Program-made: the position numbers and the translations under genes
Notes under the pieces: model-generated
The model's database searches: none
What the model was told of the DNA's origin: nothing
What the model saw: the letters and a program-made list of their open reading frames with translations, nothing else
Shown here: piece after piece, positions 9,113 to 16,253 of the stretch
How positions within the stretch are numbered: position 1 is the stretch's first letter
Layout of the letters: each line of letters starts with the position of its first letter
Assembly: GCA_020638635.1 (NCBI GenBank)
Contig: JACKIE010000003.1
Span: 186,001 to 250,000, forward strand
DNA length: 64,000 nt
Source of the DNA: Planctomycetota bacterium
Lineage (GTDB): Bacteria; Planctomycetota; UBA8742; UBA2392
Reading direction: 5' to 3'

Positions 9113-9134
9113 CCCGTGGGTAACGACCCACGGG
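9113..9134 (-). promoter_or_regulatory. Intercistronic hairpin between atpB and atpE
   Basis: A perfect 9-bp stem (CCCGTGGGT and ACCCACGGG, 4-nt loop) lies in the 100-base gap upstream of the atpE start. In transcription order it precedes atpE and could act as a processing or 5'-stabilising structure. Confidence 0.5.
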
Positions 9135-9142
9135 CACGCGGA

Positions 9143-10096
9143 TCAATGTTCCGGTACCAGGTACAGCCCGAGGAAAATCGCCGAGAGATACGTGAAGATG
9201 TACGCCTGCAGGATCGCCACGAAGATTTCCAGCGCGTAGAGGGCGACTCCCATGAATACCGTGGGAATACCCGTCGCGATGCGCCAGGCCTCCGCGTCGT
9301 GCGGTACCAGCAGGTTGATGAACAGGAACGAAAGCAGCGAGCAGTGGCCCGCGGTCATGTTCGCGAACAGACGCACGGCCAGCGCGAAGGGCTTGATGAA
9401 GATGAAGCCAGCGAACTCGATCATGAACAGCAGCACCCAGACAGCCAGGTCCATCGGCTTCCAGGAGAACTTGTAGGGCACCAGGTTCACGAACCAGCCC
9501 TTGATGCCGGCGACGACGTCGCCTTCCTGGCGGATGCTCATGTACACCGCGCCGACGGCGTACACGCTGAGGGTGATCAGGGCCATCGAGATGGTGATGA
9601 AGATGGCGCTGGTCGGCGTGGTGGAGCCGGGGATCAGGCCCATCAGGTTCAACAGCGCCAGGAACACGAACATGCAGACAAAGAAGGGCACGAACTTGTC
9701 GGCCAGCCAGTACTCCGGCAGTTCCTTATGCTCGTGGCCGTGGCCTTCGCCGTGGCCGTGATCGCCGTGGTGGTGCGCGTGCGGGTTCTTGATGCTGGGG
9801 CGCACGACCTCGTTGCGGAAGTACAGCACGATGGGCTCAAGGAAATTGCGCAGGCCCTTGGGCACGCGGGTGTTGCGGGCGAAGGTCGCGTAGCTGAAAC
9901 CCACAATCATGATCGCCGCGGCGATCCACATCATGATCACGTGCTGGGTGATGTCAAAAATCTGCCCGGGCATCGCGTCGTTCCAGCCCTTCACAAACGC
10001 CTCGCCGTGCACGCCCCACATGCTGACCCAGGCCGAGTACCTGTCGTACAGGTGCTCTACCGGGTTGAATGCGCCGCCTTCTGAGCCGAGAAACAC
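9143..10096 (-). CDS. atpB: F1Fo ATP synthase subunit a
   Basis: 317-residue membrane subunit forming the half-channels next to the c ring. The essential Arg is in FALAVRLFANMTAGH, and the later helices match the family (ALEIFVAILQAYIFTYLSAIFL). Five to six membrane helices are visible. A His/Gly/Glu-rich loop of about 18 residues (about 106-125) sits before the PEYWLADKFVPFF segment; such loops occur in some phyla and might bind metal, which is speculative. It follows the AtpI-like gene by 15 bases. Confidence 0.95.
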   Translation of the reverse strand: MFLGSEGGAFNPVEHLYDRYSAWVSMWGVHGEAFVKGWNDAMPGQIFDITQHVIMMWIAAAIMIVGFSYATFARNTRVPKGLRNFLEPIVLYFRNEVVRPSIKNPHAHHHGDHGHGEGHGHEHKELPEYWLADKFVPFFVCMFVFLALLNLMGLIPGSTTPTSAIFITISMALITLSVYAVGAVYMSIRQEGDVVAGIKGWFVNLVPYKFSWKPMDLAVWVLLFMIEFAGFIFIKPFALAVRLFANMTAGHCSLLSFLFINLLVPHDAEAWRIATGIPTVFMGVALYALEIFVAILQAYIFTYLSAIFLGLYLVPEH

Positions 10097-10111
10097 GTGT
10101 GTCTCCAGTCC

Positions 10112-10504
10112 TTACGCCGTCTGCGCCCGTGCCCGCTGAATGCCGCGCGCCGTGCGGAAAACCTGTACACCCAGCATCAGCAGAACGCCGCCCAGGAAGG
10201 CAAGCGCGAACGCGGCCGGGTTTGCAAAGCCGGTGAACGCCAGGGCCAAAAAGCCGGCCGCCAGCACCACGATACGCAGCAAAAAGCCTCCCAGGATGTG
10301 CCCCATGGCGGCCGTCTTGCTCTGTTCCTTGAGGGCGAGGCGCGTGGTGACCTCGTTCAGCAGCATCAGCACCAGGCTGGCGCCGAAGCCGATGGCCGCT
10401 CCGAGCGTGAAACCGTGCTCGAAGCCCGTCAACGCGGCAAGGCCGAACAGCGCGGCGAGAACCACCACGGCGAAAGCGGCCATTGCGTACGGTTGCCAGG
10501 TCAC
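10112..10504 (-). CDS. atpI: AtpI-like ATP synthase accessory membrane protein
   Basis: 130 residues, about four hydrophobic helices, starting at GTG 10504 whose GTGA overlaps the stop of atpZ. A glycine-rich helix pair (GAAIGFGASLVLMLLNEVTTRLAL) and a C-terminal helix ending in basic residues fit the subunit-I family, implicated in c-ring assembly or Mg2+ handling. The identification rests on position and topology more than motifs. An ATG six codons downstream is an alternative start. Confidence 0.65.
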   Translation of the reverse strand: MTWQPYAMAAFAVVVLAALFGLAALTGFEHGFTLGAAIGFGASLVLMLLNEVTTRLALKEQSKTAAMGHILGGFLLRIVVLAAGFLALAFTGFANPAAFALAFLGGVLLMLGVQVFRTARGIQRARAQTA

Positions 10505-10875
10505 GCGTCTTCCTTCTGTTTGCTTCCCTGCTTGTTGCCGCTTTCCATTCGCAGCACGGTGCGCACCACCCAGATCATCGCGCCGGCCGAGCCCAGCATG
10601 GCCCCCACCAGCAGCAGCCACGGCTGCGTGCCGAGCAGCCAGTCCAGCCCGTAGCCGGCCGCCACGCCCAGCACCACCACCAGCACGAACTGCATGCCGA
10701 TGCCGGTGTAGCGGACGTAGGCGTGCATGCCACTCTGCAGCCTGCGCCGCTTCTGCGCCCGGGCGGACTGGTCGGAGAGGGACGTCTCGCGCAGCACGTC
10801 CGCCTGCTTCTTCAGCCGCTCGTACTCACCCGGCGATGGCGCGTCCTGCCCTTTCCCATCGCCGTTTCCGGGCAC
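10501..10875 (-). CDS. atpZ: AtpZ-type ATP synthase accessory protein
   Basis: Small two-helix membrane protein heading the operon. A charged coiled-coil N-terminus (YERLKKQADVLRETSL) is followed by YTGIGMQFVLVVVLGVAAGYGLDWLL and a second helix, matching the AtpZ family (G-x-x-x-x-GYxLD-xL). GTG 10875 has GAGGG seven bases upstream; an in-frame ATG at 10920 would add 15 residues but has a weaker ribosome site. Its position upstream of atpI-atpB is typical. The operon promoter should lie between here and 11020, but no clear boxes were found. Confidence 0.8.
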   Translation of the reverse strand: MPGNGDGKGQDAPSPGEYERLKKQADVLRETSLSDQSARAQKRRRLQSGMHAYVRYTGIGMQFVLVVVLGVAAGYGLDWLLGTQPWLLLVGAMLGSAGAMIWVVRTVLRMESGNKQGSKQKEDA

Positions 10876-11020
10876 ACCAGAACCCTCGTAAAGCCCGTGG
10901 GGCCGGGAACATAACAGCACCCCCCACCCCCGTCAACGGAATAGAAAGCCGCCGCAAACCGCTTCACCAACGGGGTTTACGGGCGGGGCAAGCGTGCCGG
11001 AAGTTGCATTCCGGGCAATG

Positions 11021-11308
11021 CTATTTTTCCGGGTTCAGTGGCGCCGCTTCCTGGGTTTCGGGGCTGTTGGAGTACAGCGTCCAGAAGCGGCCGTAGCCGA
11101 ACATGCTGACGTAGATCATCACCAATGCCAGCGTGCCGACCACGTACCAGACGGGCTTGGCCAGCGGCTGGTTGGTGTGGCGCTCGAGCATGCGTGCGGG
11201 GAACCAGATGCCCAGCACCACGGCCATGGCGGTGAACAGGATGGTGACGATCACCCGCACCCAGTCGAGGCTGCTGAGGAAATCCCAGACGTCGGAGATG
11301 AATCCCAT
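11021..11308 (-). CDS. Small two-helix membrane protein
   Basis: 95 residues with hydrophobic segments at about 16-40 and 53-72 (WYVVGTLALVMIYVSMFGYG). The start overlaps the acyltransferase stop (ATGA), so it is translated in the same lipid A operon. No family was recognised; a role with the acyltransferase is inference from coupling alone. About 100 bases separate it from the ATP synthase operon downstream. Confidence 0.7.
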   Translation of the reverse strand: MGFISDVWDFLSSLDWVRVIVTILFTAMAVVLGIWFPARMLERHTNQPLAKPVWYVVGTLALVMIYVSMFGYGRFWTLYSNSPETQEAAPLNPEK

Positions 11309-12330
11309 CAGGCGGGCTCGCGGGGAGTGAATCCGGGAATGTTAAGCATCTCCGCGCGGGTCTGCTCGGTCAAGCGCCGGTCCAGATTCTTGTAGCGGTC
11401 GGGCCAGCCCTCCTTGCGGGCCTTGAAGCGCCGGTGCACCCACATGTATTGCTCCGGGTACTGGCGCACCACTCGCTCAACCCAGTCGCGGTAGTCGCGG
11501 ATGATCTGCATCTGGTCGGCGTCCGGGCCGTAGTCATGAAATTCGGGTTCGTGATAGGTGAACTGGAAGCGGTCACCCTCGCGCACGCAGAAGTGGTAAC
11601 ACAGGCGTACACCACCGCGCTGCACCAGTCGGGTCCAGTCGGCCTGCCAGGTGCAGGGCACGCCGAAGAAGGTCTCCAGCGGCGCCCAGTCGCCGCCGTT
11701 CTGGTCCACCACCGTGCCGCATTTGCGCTTCTGCTTGATGGCGCGCAGATACACACGCGCGCCTTCATCGGAGTGCACCACCTCGCTGCCCATGGCCTGG
11801 CGCGCGCGCGTAAGCCAGTGGTCCAGCAGCGGGGGCTTGGCGGCCTTGGTGATCAGCATCAGCGGCTGGTGGTCCGGGTCCTGCCCGATGTTGAAGCTGC
11901 AGATGTCGAAGTTGCCGATGTGCGCGGTCATGTTGAAGCCGGGCTGATCGGCCTTGTACCACGCGAAGAACGGGTGGTCGGCCGGCATGCCGGTGAAGTA
12001 CGGGCTGGGCTGCCCGGCCCTGAAGTACTTCGGCACCAGCAGGTAGTCGATGAACGAGTAGACGTTGTGCTTGAAGCTTTCGCGCGCGATCCGGGTGCGC
12101 TCTGACTCGGTGAGTTCGGGAAAGCACAGGTCCACGTTGCGCAGGGCGTAACGGCGCAGCTTGCTCATCAACAGCCAGCCGGCGCGCGCAATCCAGCGCG
12201 CCCAGAAGTATGCCCAGCGCCAGCCGAACACGGTCAACCAGAAGGCGGTCCAGCGCATCCAGAGCTCAATGGGGATGCGTGTGGGCGCCCAGGTGAGGAG
12301 CCGGCCGCTGCGTTTCTTCTTCTTGGCCAT
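11308..12330 (-). CDS. LpxL/HtrB-type lipid A acyltransferase
   Basis: 340 residues. An N-terminal membrane anchor (about 25-50) and the acyltransferase HX4D motif as HIGNFD, followed by VVDQNGGDWAPLETFFGVPC and a basic C-terminus, match the LpxL/LpxM family, which adds secondary acyl chains to lipid A at the inner membrane. Start ATG 12330 overlaps the lpxK stop (ATGA), which supports both start and function. The longer in-frame extension into lpxK is not credible. Which acyl position it serves cannot be read from sequence. Confidence 0.85.
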   Translation of the reverse strand: MAKKKKRSGRLLTWAPTRIPIELWMRWTAFWLTVFGWRWAYFWARWIARAGWLLMSKLRRYALRNVDLCFPELTESERTRIARESFKHNVYSFIDYLLVPKYFRAGQPSPYFTGMPADHPFFAWYKADQPGFNMTAHIGNFDICSFNIGQDPDHQPLMLITKAAKPPLLDHWLTRARQAMGSEVVHSDEGARVYLRAIKQKRKCGTVVDQNGGDWAPLETFFGVPCTWQADWTRLVQRGGVRLCYHFCVREGDRFQFTYHEPEFHDYGPDADQMQIIRDYRDWVERVVRQYPEQYMWVHRRFKARKEGWPDRYKNLDRRLTEQTRAEMLNIPGFTPREPA

Positions 12331-13412
12331 CAGTCGGGCTTGCGCTCCAGAGCGTCTCTCAGGGCCTGCAGCAAGCCCTCTTCGTTCTTGATGATGCGGA
12401 ACTCGACCTGCAGCTCGTAAATCGGCATGCCGGCTTCTTCCTCTACATCCGTGCCGCGGAACTTGACCGCGTCTTTCTGTGTGCACACAGCGATCGTTGC
12501 ATTTGCCTCGCGTGAATTGCGCAGGAAGGGAATCACCTGGCGCTTCAGCACGCGATCGCCGAAATCCTGGTGGTCGTCCAAGTGCAGTGCCCGCAATGGC
12601 GTGAGCTGCGCACCCAGTTTTTCCAGCGTGCGCTCGAAGCCGCGCGGATTGCCGATGCCGCAGAACGGCGCCACCGTCACGCCCTGAAGCATCTCCAGCG
12701 ACGCTTCCTCGCCGTTGTTTACGCGCAGCAGCCGGACGGGCGCGTGCGCCGCGTGGGCGATGCCGCCGACAAATCCTTTGCAGCGGATGGTGTCCTCCAG
12801 GTCGCGCAGGCGGTCTTCACTGGCGACGCCGGCGCGGCTGAAGATGGCGAACTTCGCGCGCCGCACGCTGGACAGCGGCTCGCGCAGCAGGCCGCGCGGA
12901 AGCATGCGCCCGAAGCCGAAGGGGTTGAGCGCATCGAACAGCAGGATGTCCAGGTCGCGTTTCAGCCGCAGATGAGAAAAGCCGTCGTCCAGCACGATCA
13001 GCTTCGCGCCGTGGTGTACGGCCTTGCGCGCGCCCGCCACGCGGTCCGGGTTCTGGATGTGCGGCACACCCGGGCAGAGTTCCTCCAGCACCTTCATCTC
13101 ATCGTTGCCGGTGCTGTCGGACTTGTAACCTCGGCTGAGGATCGAAGGCTTGTGCCCCATGCCTTCCAAAGCCTTCACCACCCAGGCCACGGCCGGGGTT
13201 TTTCCCGTGCCGCCGGTGGTGAGGTTGCCCACGCAGATCACCGGCACGTCCACGCCCTTGCGGCCGAGCAGGCCGCTGCGGTACAGCAAAAGCCGCATGC
13301 GCACCGCCAGCCAGAACCAGAAGGATGCAAAGCGAAACAGCAGGCGCAGCAGTGCTGCACCAAGGCCGCCCTGCTCACGGGAAACAATCGCCATGAAATC
13401 ACGCTGCTTCAT
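12330..13412 (-). CDS. lpxK: Tetraacyldisaccharide 4'-kinase
   Basis: 360 residues. Lipid A kinase that phosphorylates the 4' position of the disaccharide precursor at the inner membrane. It has the N-terminal membrane-associated segment (ALLRLLFRFASFWFWLAVRMRLLLY), the LpxK P-loop GNLTTGGTGKTPAVAWV and the DDGFSHLRLKRDLDILL motif of the family. It is translationally coupled to the acyltransferase gene. Its presence implies an outer membrane with lipid A. Confidence 0.95.
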   Translation of the reverse strand: MKQRDFMAIVSREQGGLGAALLRLLFRFASFWFWLAVRMRLLLYRSGLLGRKGVDVPVICVGNLTTGGTGKTPAVAWVVKALEGMGHKPSILSRGYKSDSTGNDEMKVLEELCPGVPHIQNPDRVAGARKAVHHGAKLIVLDDGFSHLRLKRDLDILLFDALNPFGFGRMLPRGLLREPLSSVRRAKFAIFSRAGVASEDRLRDLEDTIRCKGFVGGIAHAAHAPVRLLRVNNGEEASLEMLQGVTVAPFCGIGNPRGFERTLEKLGAQLTPLRALHLDDHQDFGDRVLKRQVIPFLRNSREANATIAVCTQKDAVKFRGTDVEEEAGMPIYELQVEFRIIKNEEGLLQALRDALERKPD

Positions 13413-13520
13413 CGCAACGTGATAAGGGCAGGAGCGCGTTTAGGGAAGTGGTTTCAGGGGCCTGATCCGAAGCCGCACACGTAAGCTCGCGGCCGCAGGC
13501 CATTGCGTCGCCAGGAACCC

Positions 13521-14573
13521 TTACTCGTACAGTCTCTTGTACAGGTCCTGCAGCAGCTTGCGTTCGCGCGTGGTCAGCTTGGTGCGCGGCACGGCCCTTT
13601 CGCCCGCCCCTTTCAGGTCGGGCGGCGTTGGTGTTGACTCGTCAAGGGTCTTGCCCCTGGGGTTGTACACCCAGCGTGAACGGTCCTCGGTGCGGGTTTC
13701 TCCCTCGCCGACGTCGGGTTTGACGTGTTCCAGGTCCGGCTCGATTTCCGTTTCCTCGGGCCTGGGCGGCTCGCTGGGCGGGGTTCGGTTGTCGCCGACG
13801 CCGCCTTCACGCGGCGGCGTCATGTTGTTTTCGAGCGGCTTGGGCTCAGTGCCCTCCGGCGGCTCACCCGCACCGCCTTCGCCCTTGCTGCCGTCGGGCT
13901 GCTGCTGCACTTCGCCCTCTTCGCCCCCGCCGCCACTGCCTTGATCCTGTCCGCCGCCGGGACTCTCAGCCTGCTGTTCACCGCCGCCAGTGCCAGCCGC
14001 AGAGGGACCGGCGCCCGCGGGCGCTTCGTCAGCTGCACCGGGTTCACTGGCAACCTGCTCTGGCGCTTCGGCAGTTTCAGTCGGCTCCGGGCGCCAGAAA
14101 ACAAGCGGCAGCAGCGCCAGCAGCAACGCCACGACTAAAGCGCCCCAGTGTTTTTCAGGCGCGGCCTGCTTTTCGCGTGTCGGGTCCAGTCCCGCCACGA
14201 TGCGGGGCTCAAGTGCTGTGCGAAAGCCGCCGTTGCTTTCCAGCCAGCTCGGCAGCGCGTCATCCAGCCTCAGGGCGCGGTCCAGCAGCAGCGTCCAGTC
14301 GGGCGCGCCGCTGGCCGCCGGCTGCGCGTACGCCCGCCGCGTCAGCAGCAGAGAAACCACGGCTCCCGCTACGCCCAACAGGCACAGGGGCAGCAGCCAG
14401 GCCAGCGTGTGTACCCCTGCCAGCGCCAGCGCGATCGCCAGCAGCGCGACCACCCCGGCCGGCAGCACCGCCCAGCGCCCGCCGGCGTTGACCATGGCGG
14501 AAGTCAGCCAGCGCGCGCGCGCCCGGTTAAGGGCGGCGTCGATTCTTGCGCGGTTTTGGTCTTGTTCGGCCAT
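13521..14573 (-). CDS. Membrane protein with Gly/Glu/Pro-rich region, function unknown
   Basis: 350 residues from ATG 14573. Two to three hydrophobic helices at about 30-85 and one at about 145-160 (ALVVALLLALLPLVFW) are followed by about 140 residues of Gly, Glu, Pro and Gln-rich low-complexity sequence and a basic C-terminus (TKLTTRERKLLQDLYKRLYE). No family was recognised. The acidic low-complexity part resembles the linker of Planctomycete and Myxococcus envelope proteins. Gene neighbours give no function. Confidence 0.65.
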   Translation of the reverse strand: MAEQDQNRARIDAALNRARARWLTSAMVNAGGRWAVLPAGVVALLAIALALAGVHTLAWLLPLCLLGVAGAVVSLLLTRRAYAQPAASGAPDWTLLLDRALRLDDALPSWLESNGGFRTALEPRIVAGLDPTREKQAAPEKHWGALVVALLLALLPLVFWRPEPTETAEAPEQVASEPGAADEAPAGAGPSAAGTGGGEQQAESPGGGQDQGSGGGGEEGEVQQQPDGSKGEGGAGEPPEGTEPKPLENNMTPPREGGVGDNRTPPSEPPRPEETEIEPDLEHVKPDVGEGETRTEDRSRWVYNPRGKTLDESTPTPPDLKGAGERAVPRTKLTTRERKLLQDLYKRLYE

Positions 14574-14702
14574 GCGTCTGTGACGCAAAGTGTAACGCCA
14601 TCTCACCAAAATTCCTGCCGCCATGCTGGCGGAAATCCGGTTTCCCGAACCCTCGGCCGCGCGCGCCGTTTACAAAGGGTAACGCCCGTCGGGAGGCCGG
14701 CC

Positions 14703-15041
14703 ATGCGCAACCCACTCTCGCAATTCTTCTTCTGGTTCATCATCACTTTCTCACCCGCGCCGCTGGTCGGTTTCGGCACCTGGTTCCTGGTCCATGCCAA
14801 GGAACCCGCACCACCTGCCGCGGAAGTCGCCCCACGCACCTACGGCCCGACCATGGAGTGGGTGCCGGCCGCCTCCCCCGAGCGGCGGCCCGGCCCTGAT
14901 CTCGAACCGGCGCCGCTGCAGGCAGATCCGGATTCGCAGCAGGAACCAGAAGAAGGCAGTGGTTCCGGCTGCCGGCCCTACCAGCGCAAGCAGATGGACG
15001 GCCCCCGCAAACGGCGCGATAACGAACGGCCCGACCTGTAA
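14703..15041 (+). CDS. Small membrane-anchored protein (candidate, alternative to the opposite-strand frame)
   Basis: 112 residues from ATG 14703 with GGGAGG six bases upstream. One hydrophobic helix (QFFFWFIITFSPAPLVGFGTWFLV, about 7-30) is followed by a Pro/Glu-rich tail without recognisable domain. Third-position GC is high, as expected for a real frame here. An opposite-strand frame (14751-15077) with an equally good ribosome site covers the same DNA; this strand is preferred slightly because it leads into the next plus-strand gene. Confidence 0.45.
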   Translation: MRNPLSQFFFWFIITFSPAPLVGFGTWFLVHAKEPAPPAAEVAPRTYGPTMEWVPAASPERRPGPDLEPAPLQADPDSQQEPEEGSGSGCRPYQRKQMDGPRKRRDNERPDL

Positions 15042-15077
15042 GCTGAACCTGTCGCCCACCTGAACGTTGGTACCCAT
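14751..15077 (-). CDS. Alternative small membrane protein antisense to 14703-15041
   Basis: 108 residues from ATG 15077, with AAGGG close upstream. The first 60 residues contain a plausible double hydrophobic segment (VIAPFAGAVHLLALVGPAAG and TTAFFWFLLRIRICL); the rest is Gly/Arg-rich and less protein-like. At most one of the two overlapping frames is likely to be a gene. Listed because the sequence alone cannot decide. Confidence 0.3.
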   Translation of the reverse strand: MGTNVQVGDRFSLQVGPFVIAPFAGAVHLLALVGPAAGTTAFFWFLLRIRICLQRRRFEIRAGPPLGGGGRHPLHGRAVGAWGDFRGRWCGFLGMDQEPGAETDQRRG

Positions 15078-15118
15078 ATCCCTTCCCGGGGTGTCTTCCG
15101 AGGCCGGAGGTTCCGGCC

Positions 15119-16243
15119 GTGAAAATCCGTTCGCGCTTTGTTTGGTACGCCGTGGCTCTGCTTGTGGCCGCGTCGCCGTTGTCGGCCTTGATCTGCCTTT
15201 CGCTGTTCAAGAGCAACCGGGTTGAGCCCGGTCCCGCCCAGACGCCGCGGGTGAGTGTAGCGCCCGGGCCCCTGCGTTCCGCGCCGGGCAGGTCAGCGCC
15301 GAAAGAGCCCGCAATCGAGGATGCACAGGGGTCATTCACCCTGCCGCCCGCGCACGTGTTCGGCGCCGAGGTGATGCTGGGCGAATTCCGGGTGCGCGCC
15401 GTCAACCGCTTCTGGGCCGGGCCGGCGCAGCGCATGCTGACACTTGAGGAGGCGCTGGCGGCCGGGGCCTGCATCATCCACGAAACCGGCCAGCGCGGCG
15501 CGGTGCTGGCTGAAATCAAGGGCGACCTGTCCGTGCTTGCGCTGACTGGCGAGCTGCTGCTCGGCGGGCGGCAGGATCGCCTGGTTGCGCGCAGCGTCGT
15601 GCTTGAGCCCGGTGCCAGCGTGATGCCGGTGTTCTGCGCGGAAACTTCTCGCTGGACCCAGGCCGACGGCGACTTCCGCGGAACATTTACGCGCGGCCCA
15701 CAGGCGGACTTGAACGTGCGCGCGGCCGTGTACCAGGTTGGCAGCCAGGGCGCGGTCTGGTCGGCGATCAGCCAGGTGGCGCGCGAGCTGCGGGCGCCCG
15801 ATGCCACGGGCAGCGGCGCCTATCGCTTCGCGTATGAGTCGCCGGCTGCACAGCAGGTTGACGAAATGCTGCAACGCGCGCGCAAGATCGTGAGCGTGTT
15901 TACGGTCGGCTTCGCGGTCTACCGGGGTGACCAACTGATAGCCGCAGACATCTTCGACAGCACCTTCCTGCTGGATCGCGTGGCCGACAAGTTGCTGCGC
16001 AGTTACGCCATGACGGCCGTGTACGGAGACGTCAGCAACTGGGTGATGGATCAACCCGCACCGGAGCCCCCGCAACCCGAGCCTGTGCCCTCCGAGCAAC
16101 CAAGGCCGGAACCGCCGGACTTCGTGCCGCCCCCGCCGCCGATCGAGGACTACGGCGACGACTGGCTGCGTTTTGACTGCCGCGCCCGCCCGGACCAGCG
16201 CCCGGTCCACACCGGCATCTTCCGGAAATCGCGTCTGCGCTAA
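15119..16243 (+). CDS. Membrane-anchored ARPP-1/DUF6569-like protein
   Basis: 374 residues, starting at GTG 15119 with GGAGG eight bases upstream. One N-terminal helix (about 9-29) and a Pro-rich linker precede a domain at about 75-320 containing LALTGELLLGGRQDRLVARSVVLEPG and VFCAETSRW. The pattern (GxLxGGxQxR, then PPG-like turn, then C-x-E-x-x-RW) matches the ARPP-1 domain, whose members have no known activity. A Pro-rich C-terminal tail follows (about 310-350). Probably exported and membrane-bound. The assignment is from memory of the motif, without alignment. Confidence 0.65.
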   Translation: MKIRSRFVWYAVALLVAASPLSALICLSLFKSNRVEPGPAQTPRVSVAPGPLRSAPGRSAPKEPAIEDAQGSFTLPPAHVFGAEVMLGEFRVRAVNRFWAGPAQRMLTLEEALAAGACIIHETGQRGAVLAEIKGDLSVLALTGELLLGGRQDRLVARSVVLEPGASVMPVFCAETSRWTQADGDFRGTFTRGPQADLNVRAAVYQVGSQGAVWSAISQVARELRAPDATGSGAYRFAYESPAAQQVDEMLQRARKIVSVFTVGFAVYRGDQLIAADIFDSTFLLDRVADKLLRSYAMTAVYGDVSNWVMDQPAPEPPQPEPVPSEQPRPEPPDFVPPPPPIEDYGDDWLRFDCRARPDQRPVHTGIFRKSRLR

Positions 16244-16253
16244 ACCGGCCCGG

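Noticed and set aside
14148..15041. Upstream extension of the plus-strand frame to 14148
   Set aside because: This part lies antisense to the membrane protein gene 13521-14573 and has a shadow-type composition. The strong ribosome site is at 14703.
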